From NCBI GenBank assembly GCA_039704465.1, contig JASFAU010000002.1, positions 868,001 through 932,000 on the forward strand: 64,000 nt of DNA, read 5' to 3'. Shown piece by piece: positions 20,598 to 31,986 of this stretch. Position 1 is the stretch's first letter; each line of letters begins with the position of its first letter. Position numbers and translations under genes: made by a program. The DNA is from Plasmodiophora brassicae. Taxonomy: Eukaryota > Endomyxa > Phytomyxea > Plasmodiophorida > Plasmodiophoridae. Under the pieces are notes generated by a model that did no database searches, was not told the DNA's origin, and worked only from the letters and a program-made list of their open reading frames with translations.

Positions 20598-22020
20598 ATG
20601 ACGACAGCGTCGTCGTCGACTGCCTCGGGGCTGTCCGTCAAAGCGTTGGTCCTGGGCGGGTTGGCCATTGTCGCGGTAGCGACGACGGCGACAGTGCTAT
20701 GGCATCGTTCGAAGGCGACGGCGGCAAAATCGCGATCGCCGAAGTCGAAGCGGGGGTTGAAGAAGGCGGCTAGGAAGACACGTCAGGCGGCAGCCGTTGA
20801 AATCCCGTCGGAGGAAGATCTCGTCGGGCGGATTATTCGCTCGATGGAGACGATGCAGACGTCCGGAAGCGTGACGGGGTCGAACGAAGTTCAGCTGGAG
20901 CGCATTGCCCTGGCCATCGAGCCGTCCACGCTGTCGACGCGCGCGCGTCTTCTGCTTGCGCAGTGGTCGATCCTGTTCTACACGATCAAGACGATCACGG
21001 GCGAGCAGAGCGGGCAGCAGGCTGAAATCCTTCGCGACATGCACGAAGGCATGCGCCGCGCATGGGCGCTGCTGGCCGTTCAGAGCCAGTGCTCGCCCGA
21101 GGAGCAGGTCGCCCTCGATATTCTGCAGCTCGACGTCGCTCAGCGACTTCGTGACCCGAAACGCATTGCCCCCGTGTACCAACGCGTTCTGGAGCGCGGC
21201 ATCGACCGGATGTCCATCGGTACTGTCCCTTCGTTCACGTATCGTTTCCATTTCTCATCATTCGCCGTCTGTCAGAGGAAATCCTTGTGATGTTCACGAC
21301 GTCGCCGCTGCTGGGCCGATGGAGCGACACTCGTCGCCTGGGCGATATCATCCTATCGCGCCAGAAGACGCTGGACGATTTCCACCAGGCGGCGCTACAG
21401 CGTCCCGAGCTTCCTGACTACGAGGTCCTGTACCGTCTGGCGGCGGACCAGGCGTCCGTCCCGTATTCGGCCGGCGATACGTCCCACCTGATGTGGACTG
21501 TCTATGCGATTCGCGAGTTCCGCATCCGGCTCGTCTCTGTCGAATCATCCGACCCGATGAAGGCTGAGCAGGTGTGCCGCCTGCTGGCATCGACTTGTGC
21601 CGAACGGGTTCTGATGGTTGTCGATAGGTTCGTCAGTCGCTTGATAGCGAATGGCAGTCGACGCCGGTCGGCGACGACGCCCGCCTGTTCCGCCATGGTG
21701 CCATTGGACAGATGCTGTCCGCGTCGGAAGTGAAGATCAGCATGGTCGGCCCCTGGTCAGCGGACGATAACGTCCTCATCGAAGGCTACGCCGACTTGCA
21801 GAAGGGAGCGGATCCATCCGACGGCATCGTGCGCCAGACCGAACGATACGAGTTCCGGCGCGCGGAAGAGTCGCGCCAGGAGGGTCTGTGGACCGGCACC
21901 TACACGCTCGAGCAAGTCCAGAAAGACACGCACCCTAGCTCCATCGTTGTCAAGTTCGATCTGGAGTTGCTCCTCCAGGAAGACAAGTCGCTCGGCATGG
22001 CCGGCCCAGTCTCCGCGTAA
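20598..22020 (+). CDS. N-terminally anchored helical protein of unknown function
   Basis: I do not recognise the family. Exons 20598-21219, 21276-21607 and 21658-22020 give 438 residues; introns are 56 and 50 nt, and the joined frame is exact. A signal-anchor helix at about residues 14-36 (LVLGGLAIVAVATTATVLW) is followed by a strongly basic stretch of Lys/Arg up to residue 70, so the bulk should face the cytosol. Residues 75-290 are amphipathic helices reminiscent of a TPR-like solenoid (EEQVALDILQLDVAQRL). The last third is mixed, with WSADDNVLIEGYADLQKG and a final strand-like VVKFDLELLL. An organelle outer membrane or the ER is possible (inference). A longer N-terminus from an upstream ATG is open but unlikely. 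It ends 366 bp before the transporter gene. Confidence 0.65.
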
Positions 22021-22386
22021 TCACCCGTTACTTTCATCATCGCTTGGCGTTAGGAGGAACATGGATTAAAGACGACAGCCCCGTTATCACAGACGTGAAC
22101 GCCGTTCGCGTACTGAGGGACGAGCATGCGGTCGTCGCGTACAGACAGCTGATCCGTCGAGGATGGATAGCCACTTGATAGACTCCTCTGCAGGGCGCCG
22201 GGTCACCTGGGATCCACGCGGTGACGTCCGGGGGGCGGGATCAATCCGGTCGACTAGTCAGGCGTCGTCCCGCGGTCGGCCCTGCGTTCATTGATTGCAA
22301 TCGGCTGACAATCGGGACGGTTGTCGTTCGCAGCCGTCTAAGTTTAGGCGCGGGATAGCTGATAATAATTAGATCGAGCGGGCAGG
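22021..22386. other. Intergenic region before the transporter gene
   Basis: 366 bp, no gene seen. It presumably contains the terminator of the preceding gene and the promoter of the Atg22-like gene. An AT-richer patch (GATAATAATTAGATC) lies 10-25 bp upstream of the next ATG. Confidence 0.4.
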
Positions 22387-24459
22387 ATGGGGACGCGCGC
22401 GCCCACGAACGCGCAGGAGCAGCGCGGCTATGTGTTCATGACGGTCGCTCGTAACCCGGCGTATGCGTTCGCGATCGCGTTCCTGATCCCGTACACGTGC
22501 GGCCTGGCGAAGCACCATGTCGACGAGCATGGGCGCGTCCAGTTCATATTCATGTCGATGGTGCCGTCGTCGGTGCCGACGGCGATCGTCATCATCGCCG
22601 CCGTGTTTTCCATGTTCCTGAACCCGATCATGGGCGCCATCGCCGACCTGAGCTCGTACCGGCGCCGCCTAATGGTGTACACGTCGTATGGGGCCGCGGC
22701 CGCGTTCACCCTCTGCAGCGTCGTGTTCAAGGAGACCTTCTTCCTCGGCGGCATCTGCCTATTCTGCATCATCCTGCTGACACAGATCGCCAGCTTCCTG
22801 TCGAACTCGTACCTGCCCGAGATAGCAGGTCAGTCAGTGGCCGGCCATGTTCGCCGGGTAGTCGCATGCGATGACAGACCGTCGTTGCAGATTCTCCTAG
22901 AAGTCGAAGCCAGGTGTCGACACGGGCCACCCAATGGTCGATGGCTGCACAGATTCTGCTGGTCGGCTTGGCATCGCTGATTACGTATTTGGCCATGGCG
23001 AATCCTCTATCGGTTCGCGGTGGCCAGCTTCAGCAGTTCGGTGAAGGGCGTCATTTCTCGTACGAACCTCGGGCGGTCGAGCCCAACGCATCACTGGACA
23101 ACGTCAAAGACGATGCGGCGCTCTGGCCCAAGTGCAGCGGCAATAAGCAGGATGCGTGCTACGAGAATGCGGTCAAGAACGGCCTGATGTCCAAGCCCCA
23201 GATCGTCCTTAAGCAGAAGGACATGACTGTGTCCGCGTGGGAAAGCATCGAAGACGAATCACTGCCCGGGCGGAAGCTGAAATGCCAGGCCGTGCTTTCC
23301 GTCGAAACCGACTCGGCTACTGTCGACATGTACATTGTCGCGTACGATGCGAAAGGCGTCATCATAGGTCCCAGCCCGAAGAAGCAGGTGGCGTTGAAGA
23401 TGAACCCGAAGCCTCAGCTCATCTCCACGACCCGCGTCCGTCCGCCCCGAGATAACCGCGATCCGATTTCTGACGTTGATTCTGTAGACACTGCCGGCGC
23501 TGACGCGACGAGTGGAGTATCGATTGATAGTCCGGCGACGTCTAGAACCTGGGTGGGTCACCGTTCAACGCGTCGACGTGCTTGAAGATCCGACGTTCTG
23601 GACGCCCGTCTTCATGCTCGTGTCCGGCCTCTGGTTCTTCGCCTGGGCCTTCTTCGGCCTGCGAAACCTGGGCGAACGACACAAGGACGACACGTCCCCG
23701 CTCAAGGTCATCATCAAACGTTCCTTTGTCGACCTCGGCCGCACGATCTCCCGGACGGCACGCGACTCGCGCCAGGCGCGGTACCTGGCCGCCGTATCGC
23801 TGTATACGGCCGCAATCGGGACCACGTTGCTGATCGCACCCACTGTAAGGATCGGCCCTGGCTGACCCCGGATCCGAACCATACTGAACGCTCGCTGGCA
23901 GCACTTCTCTGAGACGTTCGAGTTGAGCATGCCGCTGCAAGGCACGGTCATGCTGGCCGTTCTCCTGTTCGCCATCCCGGGTGCGCTCCTGTTCTTCCGG
24001 CTCGGCCGATACATCGGGTACTCGCGGGCGCTGGCCGCCGCGTATGCACTCTGGATCGTCAACATCCTCCTCGTGTTCCTGCTGTTGAAGACGCTCGACG
24101 ACCGCAACTGGCTGCTGATGCTGGTCCCCCTGATGGGGTTCGCCCAGGGCGGCAGCGTTGCCCTTGGCCGGGCCGTGTTCGCGTCCATGATCCGACCGGG
24201 CACCGAATGCGAAATGTTCTCATTGTACAGTTTCGCGGAGGTGTTCCTGGCGCCCCTGACGCTCGGCGTCGTCTACCTGGTTAACGAGGTCTTCAGGTCG
24301 ACGCGCTTCGCCATGGTCTCCATGATGCTGTTCGTCGTCATCGCCTTCGCCCTTCAGCTCTCGCTGCGGGAACAGGACACGATCATTCGGCCTGCAACCC
24401 AGCTGAATGTCAGCGACGAGACCGAACCCGTCAAAGACGCCCCGGCTGCTGAACCATAA
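22387..24459 (+). CDS. MFS transporter, Atg22/UMF1-like
   Basis: Exons 22387-22828, 22891-23435, 23488-23844 and 23902-24459 give 633 residues; introns are 62, 52 and 57 nt. The N-terminal half has helices starting NPAYAFAIAFLIPY and MVPSSVPTAIVIIAAVFSM, then LNPIMGAIADLSSYRRR. That Gly-Ala-Ile-Ala-Asp-loop-Arg-Arg block is the MFS loop 2-3 signature in its Atg22 form. FLSNSYLPEIA follows, the usual Atg22 motif. A large polar insert of about 200 residues follows, then WTPVFMLVSGLWFFAWAFFG and six more helices. Atg22-family proteins export amino acids from the vacuole after autophagy; the substrate here is inferred only. The third exon start (23488) and the donor at 22829 were chosen by frame and are the weakest joins. 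Confidence 0.75.
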
Positions 24460-24509
24460 CCTATATACACGTTCTCGGCGTACACGGGATACGGTTATTA
24501 GACCGTCGT

Positions 24510-25049
24510 TTAGAGAAGCAGGCGTCGTTGTTGCCGACCCGTCACGGATCCGAGTTGCCCCTGGATCAACCGCCTGTGCGCCTCACGAATATGCACGGGG
24601 CGAATCGCGCCCGAGTCGCCCCACTGCTCCATGATCTCGACGCAGGACTCCACGAGGTCGCCGACGTACATCTTGGTGATGGCGATCATCACGATGGCGA
24701 GCTGTTCGGTGACCTTGGACGCGCCCAGCACCGTCGACATCACGCGACGCATATGCGCAGGGCGGAACGTCGACTGAATGAACGCCACATACCGACTCCG
24801 CTGCGACGGCGTCAGGCGATTGTAAATCTCGCGTTGCCGTCGGATCTTCGCCTTTCGCTGCGCTTCGAACGCGGCGTCCAGCCGCGCCTGCTCCAACTGC
24901 GACTCGGTCAGCGGCGCCGACTGCGCCGACTGCGCCTCCCCGGCAGCCTTCTCGTCGTCGCTGTCGGCATCACCTCCTTGGGCCTCCTCCTCGTCGTAGT
25001 CCTCGTCCTGAGGAACCTCCTCCTCGGGCAGGTCGTCGGCGCCGTCCAT
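24510..25049 (-). CDS. TAF11: TFIID subunit TAF11
   Basis: TAF11 pairs with TAF13 through histone folds in the general transcription factor TFIID. Single exon, 179 residues from ATG 25049. The N-terminal 50 residues are very acidic, as in other TAF11 proteins. The histone-fold domain begins LTPSQRSRYVAFIQSTFRPA and continues MRRVMSTVLGASKVTEQLAI, VMIAITKMYVGDLVESCVEI and MEQWGDSGAIRPVHIREAHR. This matches the TAFII28 pattern in order and spacing, including the conserved WG and the REAxRRL helix. The predicted start excludes an upstream non-acidic extension. It is convergent with the transporter gene, stops 50 bp apart. Confidence 0.93.
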   Translation of the reverse strand: MDGADDLPEEEVPQDEDYDEEEAQGGDADSDDEKAAGEAQSAQSAPLTESQLEQARLDAAFEAQRKAKIRRQREIYNRLTPSQRSRYVAFIQSTFRPAHMRRVMSTVLGASKVTEQLAIVMIAITKMYVGDLVESCVEIMEQWGDSGAIRPVHIREAHRRLIQGQLGSVTGRQQRRLLL

Positions 25050-25193
25050 CGAACTACACCACGGACTTGTTGCCGAAGCAACGCGTCGTACGTGCCTACC
25101 TACTCCAGTAACAGCCATGCTGGAGCGACGACGCTCGCCCGTCCTTCGAACGTGCAGCCAGAGGTTAGGGGGCCCAGCGGCGTTCTACTCGTA

Positions 25194-26191
25194 CTACTTT
25201 GGTTGGTGGTGATCGTCGTCGTCGTCTTGTTGGTCAGTGCCCCGCATGGCGTCCTGGACATGTCGCATGATGTCGAGGGAGACTTGGACCTTGCCGTGTG
25301 CCTCCAGGAGAGATAGCTGGCGGTGGCCTCGAAACCGGCGGCTGGCGTGCGGTCCGCACAGGCGTTCGTGCAGGCGCTGGAACCGATGCTCCTCGGCTGC
25401 GTTCACCTGGGAAAGGGCGTCAGCCCGAGAGAAGGCGCCCGTCTTGGTATCTGGGCAGGGACCAGGTCAAGCGTGCACTGGCAACGTCGAGCATGGGTGG
25501 GTTCTACACTGCGCGGCCCAGTACCGGTCGATCTCGGCGCGCTTCTCCTGGTCCCGTCGTTCAGCCGCCAACCGCCGCATATGTTTCAGGATACTGATGT
25601 CGGTAGGCGACAGCTCCAGGGAGTCCATCATGTGAGACATAAGCAGGCGACGCTGCCACGTCAGCATGAAGTAGGCGAAGGGGGTCCCCGACGACAGCTC
25701 TGCGTTATGCCACGTTAACGGGATGCAGTATGGACGGGTAGCCTTGCGAACCTCTTGCAGACAGCGACCCAACGTCCCGGTCCATCAAGTTCTGGAATTC
25801 GTTGAAATCGAGCGTGTCCTCGTCCTGATGGTCGCACGACGATATCATATCGGCTACCTGAGGAGCGTCTCAGGAAGTTGTGCCGAAACGGGATACGATC
25901 GGTCCCATCGTGAACCTGATCTCGCGTGAACTCCAGCCCGCACGACCTCGCCGATTCCAGGAACTCATCCACGTCGACCTTGCCTGATCCGTCCTGATCT
26001 GCCAAACGTCGCCGCATGGTGTCAGGTGAGGGCGCATCGTTTGCGGATCCACCAATATGCTTGCCGAGAAGGTTGAACAAGTTCTTGTAGTGCATGCGGG
26101 TCTTGCCGAGAATGGGGACCGTCGCCACAGTCTTCCCATGGCGCGTCGCCCATAAGCGCAGCATGCCGTTGTGGAATAGCGTGTGGTTCAT
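25194..26191 (-). CDS. EF-hand calcium-binding protein, four exons
   Basis: Exons 26191-25916, 25857-25714, 25652-25508 and 25450-25194 give 273 residues; introns are 58, 61 and 57 nt and the frame closes exactly. One canonical EF-hand loop reads DQDGSGKVDVDEF, with all metal-binding positions acidic or polar. A second, degenerate loop follows in exon 2 (DHQDEDTLDFNEF). The C-terminal half is helical and basic, with a short Asp run near the end (DDDDDHH). The pair of EF-hands next to each other suggests a Ca2+ sensor, but the family is not recognised. The start at 26191 (MNHTLFHNGM) gives a clean N-terminus. A further upstream exon cannot be excluded, because open minus-strand sequence continues beyond it. 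Confidence 0.65.
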
Positions 26192-26348
26192 CTGCCTGTA
26201 TCGTGGCAGGTGTATCGTCGGCAACCGCCTTGGGAGCCGCTGCTCACTTCGCACAATGGGTTGCACAGGCTACTCGCATCGGCCGCATTAGATCGGTTGG
26301 CGTCGACGATGAGCACAAGAGGCCCTGACACGATATTCCGACGATTGA

Positions 26349-26625
26349 ATGGTGGATACCCAGCGCTTCGTGATGTCCACTGAACGCTTCATCTTGGCCC
26401 ATCGCGCCTTAGCGCGAACGGTGGGTCCCCGGGTGCTCGTGGCGTCCAGCGGATCCATCACCGGTTGGGTGGCAGCTGGATACTGAGCCAACGCAGCAAG
26501 ATATTATTGAAGATTGGGATCCTGCGTCTGGTAGCACGGTATCCACACGATTACCGCCTGCCGCATTTGCGACAATTCGAACGGACGAGCTTTACTGGTT
26601 AGCAAATGGACATCGGCTAAGGTAG
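26349..26625 (+). CDS. Candidate small gene, 75 residues, one intron
   Basis: Not recognised. Exon 26349-26463 and exon 26513-26625, joined across a 49-nt GT...AG intron, encode 75 residues (67 from the second Met at 26373). The product is basic at the start (RFVMSTERFILAHRAL) and carries GPRVLVASSGSI before the junction. After it comes DWDPASGSTVSTRLPP, then TIRTDELYWLANGHRLR. The intron length is that of confirmed introns in this window and the two exons together close exactly, which is the main evidence. It lies on the opposite strand between the EF-hand gene (158 bp away) and the E2 gene, whose stop is 19 bp away. No homologue comes to mind. Competing open frames exist on the minus strand here, so this is a candidate only. 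Confidence 0.4.
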
Positions 26626-26643
26626 CATCCACGTCCGATCGGC

Positions 26644-28210
26644 CTATTTCAGGTGGAGCAGCATCATGTGCGGCGATTCTAGCAGGCTCTTGACGCGGTT
26701 GGAGAAACGGGCAACTATGGCACCGTCCAGGACACGATGGTCGGCGCTCCAGCTCATCGTCATGATGTGCTCACTGGTCAACTACAGATCCTCGACGCGT
26801 CAGAATGTCAGCGCGACGTTGCATAGCACTGTGGCCACCCGACCTGGCCATCGGGACCGAATCGAGGGATGCCACGCTGAATACGTCCAACGCCCCCAAT
26901 CACGACTTGAGGTGAAACAAGCAGAGGCGTCGAATACGTTCCTCCAATCGTCCCAATGTTCGACAGGCAGAACGTACCACCTTGGAGGTCAGCAGCGCCC
27001 AGTGCATTCCGTTGCCCCAGCCCGCTCAGACGTTGTAGCTCGAGAGCGATATCGCTGATCGACCGGGCGTTACACGACTGAATGACAGGGACGACCAGGC
27101 CTCTGGGCGTGTCCATCGCGATCGATATGTTGTGCTGGGCCTTGACGTGCAATTCAGAGCAGTCGGGGGACACCAGCGCGTTCAGCGTTGGGTATTCCAG
27201 CAGGGCCAACGAGACAGCCTTCAGGATGAACGGGAAGTAGGACAATGACGGCAGGCCGGCCACGGCCGTCTTCAGTTCCGTTCGAACCGCATGTAGCTTG
27301 CTAGCGACGATCTCTTCGTGCAGCGTCAACGTCGGGATCTGGTTCGAGGCCGTCATGGATTTCACCATGATCCTCGCCAGACCGGTGATCGGGACAGTGC
27401 GATCTGATCCCGTAGGTGGCGGCATTGGAGACATCCCAGTCGATGGGGCAGGCGCTCCCGCCTCTCCACCTGCTTGTCCTGACTCAATCACGCGCAGCAC
27501 GTCTTCCTTCAGAATGCGACCACCTGGCCCCTGTACAGACCCCAATGCACTCAGCGCATTGCTCGACGATACAAGCTAAGACGACGCACCGTTCCAGTAA
27601 CAGTCGATAGATCAATGTTGTACTCTCTGGAGATGCGACGCACAGCAGGCGTTGTAAGAACCTTTCCAGTTGTGACGTTATTCGTCCCTGCTGGCGGTTC
27701 AGGCGTAGATGTCGATGAAGTGGAACGCTCCGGCGCTTGTGGCTTTTGGGTGGTGGTGGTGGTGGTGGTGGCTGTCGACTCGCTTCCGTCATCGTCTACA
27801 TCGATGGTAACGAGCGACGACCCAACGGCCGCCATGGCACCTTTCTCGACGTTCACCGATGCAATTACGCCATCGAACCTGCGCGTACGTAGGGTCACTT
27901 ACTTGCAGACGGCACGAACTTGCGACAGACCTCGATGTAATCTCCACCGTGGCCTTATCGCTCTGGACTTCGCAGATCTTATCGAACTGCTGAATACGAT
28001 CCCCTGGCTTCACGAACCTGGCCGCACGTGTAAACATCGGTGTACGGCACCGTCGAATAGTGAACCGAGCGCGGCGAACCATTGGAGAACCTCGACCTCG
28101 GCGATACCCTCGCCGATATCGGCCAGCAGGAACTCCTGTTGCCGCGCCAACCATGGCGACCCTCGGAACGCACGTGTCGTCTGCCAGACCCGCACAGCCC
28201 GTCGGAACAT
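26644..28210 (-). CDS. DBT: Branched-chain 2-oxoacid dehydrogenase E2 (dihydrolipoyl transacylase)
   Basis: The E2 core of the mitochondrial branched-chain 2-oxoacid dehydrogenase transfers the acyl group to CoA. Exons 28210-28080, 28017-27931, 27878-27590, 27530-26844 and 26781-26644 give 443 residues; introns are 62, 52, 59 and 62 nt. A basic presequence ([17 protein letters not shown]) is a mitochondrial targeting signal. The lipoyl domain has [18 protein letters not shown] and [12 protein letters not shown], whose Lys is the lipoylation site. A Thr/Pro-rich linker precedes the subunit-binding domain ([18 protein letters not shown] ... [12 protein letters not shown]). The catalytic domain ends with [12 protein letters not shown], where His and Asp are catalytic. 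The GEGIAE and QSDKA variants favour branched-chain E2 over pyruvate E2. It is divergent from the small mitochondrial gene at 28428. Confidence 0.95.
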
Positions 28211-28427
28211 GGTCGAACACACGCTGCGGGTCTCTATTAGGCGGCACCGCTCATGTGATGAGACCACGGCGTGGGCGGCGCCTCGTGCGAATACGTAACG
28301 GTCGGTGTTCGCTGCCGGACGTTGCTGGGTGGGGGCCTCCGCGGACAGGGTCACGCGCACTCGTCGCGCAGTCCCGGACTGCACCCGCCCGCCGGTCATT
28401 CATCGAGTTGGCAGTTCAGCGATCGTC

Positions 28428-28703
28428 ATGCGCCTGTGCCAAGCTGTCGGGCGCCTGCTGACGACAGGTGCGGCGGTGCGGTCGCAAACAGCGTCGACGG
28501 CGCCCACGACCGAAGAGCTTATTAAGCAACTCGTCGACGTGACGCAGACGCGGTTCCGGTATGAAGTGGCACGGGATCAGGCGATCATGTCGGGGCTGCT
28601 GGTCTACGTGGTCGGCATGACGTCGGTGTCGGGATATATCCTGTGGAAGAGCCCGTTTGGGCAACAATTGCGCCGCTCCCAGGAACAGCCTGGTGTCGCG
28701 TGA
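28428..28703 (+). CDS. Small single-span protein, probably mitochondrial
   Basis: 91 residues, single exon, not recognised. The N-terminus (MRLCQAVGRLLTTGAAVR) is basic, amphipathic and free of acidic residues, as in mitochondrial presequences. It is followed by a polar helix (TEELIKQLVDVTQTRFRYE) and one transmembrane helix at about residues 53-73 (IMSGLLVYVVGMTSVSGYIL). The tail is short and basic. Size and layout resemble accessory subunits of respiratory complexes or other small inner-membrane proteins, but no family signature is visible. It shares a 217-bp divergent promoter region with the E2 gene, so co-regulation with a mitochondrial enzyme is plausible (inference). Confidence 0.6.
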   Translation: MRLCQAVGRLLTTGAAVRSQTASTAPTTEELIKQLVDVTQTRFRYEVARDQAIMSGLLVYVVGMTSVSGYILWKSPFGQQLRRSQEQPGVA

Positions 28704-28982
28704 CGTCCTGTTTCACTAAAGATTTGGCCATTTACCTGGTATTTGTTTGTGAACGCACGCGCAAGCTAAATAGCAATAGAGGAACAGACTGGCCTACGAA
28801 CGGCCTGCACAAGTCCAGAAATAGGGCGAGCTGGTGTGCTGGACGACAGGCGCGGCCTCTACCCTCAAATATAGAATTGTCGAATTTGGCCGGCGGCAAG
28901 TAGCGGCACGTGGGCCGGCGACGCGAACCGGGCTAGACAGCAAACAACACACCAAGGTCGGGCTGGAGCGCTCGCCAGACTG

Positions 28983-30002
28983 ATGGAATGGTCGTTTTTC
29001 AGTGCGGATTTCGACCCGGATCTGTATGGGCTGGCGGACGGCGGGCGACCTCGGTCTGACCGGTGTAATTGGTTCCACGGATTGCTGCCTCCCGTGTATA
29101 CGTCCAGCGATGATGACGATGTCGGCGAATACGATGAGCATGGGCGTAGTCGTCGACGGTCTCCATTGCGTCATCGCTGCAGTAGGCCCTCCATGCGACG
29201 TCGGGTGTACTTCGACTCCAGTGATGACGATGACTGCGTGGCTAGCAGCGACGATGCTGGTGAGTGGTGCGACCCGACACAGTCGGAGCGCGAGCAGCGG
29301 TTCCAATCCAGAATACGAGACGTCCGTCGGCATGCCTTCTGGGAGCGCAGACGGGAGGCCTGGTGCCGAGCCGCCCATGCGGGTGTTTGCCTGCGCACCC
29401 GTGTCCGGAGATTCGACGACCTCGCTAATCGACTGCTCGATGACAATGCTCGCTTGGCAATAGATCGCGTCCTGCAGGAAAAGAGAAGAAGGCAGACTGA
29501 GGGCGACTTTGCTGTCGAACTGCCTTATGAGTTCAGGAAGGTCGGCAGTGATGCTCGAGGTGTGGCCAGCGAGTTTGATCTGATGGCGGTTTGTACAGGA
29601 AGCGTCCAGGGCACAACGGGCTGCAATGGCACGCGTTCAGTACGACAAGAACCTACTGTTACACGTTCGTGTCGTAGCGCCGAATGACCAGGATGACCTC
29701 GTTCAGCGTAGCCTGCTGCGAGATGTCAGTGCTGAGGTATTGGTGCTCTACTACTACGAGTACACATTGCTACCGTATCTGACGCCCCGACCCAGATGTC
29801 AGCGTACGCGCGTCTGTTACGATTGCGCGGGTACTCGCAGACCAAGATCGACCATGCGTTGGAAACAATGTACGACGACGACGATGAGAGACTCGTTGAC
29901 GAAGATTCACTGCAGCAGCTCAAGATCGAGGAGATCCTGGCTGGCAGGCGCCGGTGTTATTCGCCGGCATCGTCATCCGATTCATCAATGGGGCCCTTTT
30001 AA
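28983..30002 (+). CDS. Acidic/arginine-rich protein of unknown function, three exons
   Basis: Not recognised. Exons 28983-29540, 29599-29724 and 29796-30002 give 296 residues; introns are 58 and 71 nt. The N-terminus is aromatic and acidic (MEWSFFSADFDPDLYG). Two Ser-Asp clusters (SSDDDDVGEYDE and DSSDDDDCVASSDD) look like casein-kinase-2 acceptor sites. Residues 100-190 are a long arginine/glutamate helix, possibly coiled coil (RIRDVRRHAFWERRREAW). The C-terminal part is helical (YARLLRLRGYSQTKIDHALE) and ends in another acidic/Ser-rich tail. There are no membrane segments. The composition fits a nuclear or RNA-associated protein (inference only). Splicing is supported by the exact frame and by removal of stops. 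Confidence 0.65.
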
Positions 30003-30115
30003 ACGAGTAATATACGAGACATGTCTATACGCTGAAATATAGTGGCCGGCGAGAATGGCCTCGCGATATATGGATATCTTCACGAGAAGAACATGGTGCT
30101 GTGGTGAATGCCGCC

Positions 30116-31986
30116 TCAGTCCAGGACGGCGTCAAACTCCTCTTCGGTGGGCTTCGATATCTTGACACTCTGGCCTGGCCCGATTTGGAACTGGGCCTCG
30201 GTGTTGCCGTGTTGCAGCGCTGTTGTAGACGACAGCCCGCCTGTGATTGTCTTGCTGATCGTGTCAACGTACTCGGCACCCGACCATTTCTGGTGTGTCA
30301 GCGTTTCAACCTTGTGCGTACGCTCCTTCCTCTGAATGCCCTGCACGTAGGCCAGCATCTTGCGCTGAGCGTAGTCACGAGCGAACAAGTCGATCGACAG
30401 CGCATCGCAGTGGAAGCCGGCAAGAGTAATGAAGTGCCAGACATAGCCCTCGCGTGCAATCTCGTCCTGGAACGACGCAATCTGCTGCTCATTGAGGCCG
30501 GCGGCATCCCAGTTGAAGCTGGGCGACAAGTTGTACGCGAACAACTGGTGCGGGTGGGCCTTGCGAACACCACGAGCAAAGTCGCGCGCAAGCTTCACGC
30601 CGGGCTTGGCGGTCTCCATCCAGATCAAGTCGGCGTAAGGAGCGAATGCGCGGCCACGAGCAATGCAGTACGCGAGGCCACCGCGGACGCGCCAGTAACC
30701 TTCCCGAGTCCGAGGAGCCTCACTGCACCAGAACGGGTCAACGCCCAGCTTCTTGGCAAGGACCTGCGCGTCCGCATGCGACAGATTGGGGTACTTGGCG
30801 TCCCATTCGGCGATGGCCTCCTTGCCCTTGTTGGCCTTCACCAGCGCCTCTTTGACAGCTTCTCCGTACGTCTTCATGTTTGCTTTCTTGTCCCATGACA
30901 TCATGATATCGACCTGATCAGAGCGTCAGGTGGACCGGTCCTGGACAATTAATCACGCAGGCACTATGGACCAACCTGAGCTTGTGGCGACAGGTTCTGG
31001 TCCGCAGCCTCCTTAAGCAGGATATTCAGGCCCTTCAGTTTCGGGTTAGTAGATCCCAGGATGAACGGATGGTCGCGAGGGTCAACGTTGTTGTCGAGGA
31101 GCGTGGCCGCCTCGGCATCGGTTCGAGCAACAATAAGCGTTTCGACTCCAAGGATGTCGGCCTGGAGACGAGCGGCAACCAGACGGTCGATGTGCTCCTG
31201 GACAGACACCAGAACCTTGCCAGCCATGTGCCCGCACTTCTTGGTGCCCGGCTTCTGATCCTCCAAGTGGATCCCTGCTGCTCCGGCCTCAATGAAGAGC
31301 TTGGTTAACTTCATGACGGCAGTGAGGCCTCCGTGACCCGTGTCTCCATCAGCGATGATCGGGCGCAGGAAGTCGACCGCTGGGGTCTTTGCACGCTCCT
31401 CACGCGTCATCCACGAACGCTCCTCGGCCTGGCGCCGGGAATGGAAATCCTGCGCCCGGAACAGTTGATCGACTTTGTTCGCCACCGTTGTGTACGGGTA
31501 GTCGGCAATGTCGGGTCCGGGCTCATTGGTTGTCGATGCCGTCGACGAGCACTGCCACCCGGAGACGTAGATTGTCGTCAGGTACTTGCTCATTTGGACG
31601 ACCTGAACGGGGTCCAGCGCCCCAAACGTGTGCGAGTAGCCTCCCGACGCTGCCAGCGACTACGAACAGGGTTACCTTCCAGGCAACGTGAAACCGAGCA
31701 TGCATACCTGAAAGAGCGCCCACGCTTTCTTGGCCTGAACGTTAGCAGCGTACGTTGGAGTGACTGGCGAGCGCAAACGAATGACATCCTCCGGGTTGTA
31801 GGGGCGGACGGTGTGCTTCCAACGAGGCGACGACCACCACTTCACCAGTTCAGCGGCGCCCGTCTGGAACGCATACTCCTCCGCGGACAGCTTGTGCTGG
31901 GCGATGTCGCCCTTGGGCTTGGAGTCGGCGGCAGCGGCGGTGCCATTCGCCGCGATGTGCCCGAGGATATGTCCAACGCGATCCAT
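30116..31986 (-). CDS. ICL1: Isocitrate lyase
   Basis: Cleaves isocitrate to glyoxylate and succinate, the first step of the glyoxylate shunt, allowing growth on acetate or fatty acids. Exons 31986-31708, 31659-30976 and 30913-30116 give 586 residues; introns are 48 and 62 nt. Key blocks are [14 protein letters not shown], then [25 protein letters not shown] sequence, DGDTGHGG (metal binding) and the catalytic loop [24 protein letters not shown] and [12 protein letters not shown] follow. All catalytic residues are present. The 586-residue length with an insert before the C-terminal part is the eukaryotic form. The C-terminus ends FDAVLD, so there is no SKL-type peroxisomal signal; the enzyme may be cytosolic or use another signal. 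The N-terminus has no clear mitochondrial presequence. Confidence 0.96.

Noticed and set aside
26288..26458. Minus-strand frame starting MDPLDATSTRGP as a first exon of the EF-hand gene
   Set aside because: No splice join to the EF-hand exons keeps the frame with normal intron length, and the downstream ATG at 26191 gives a clean start.
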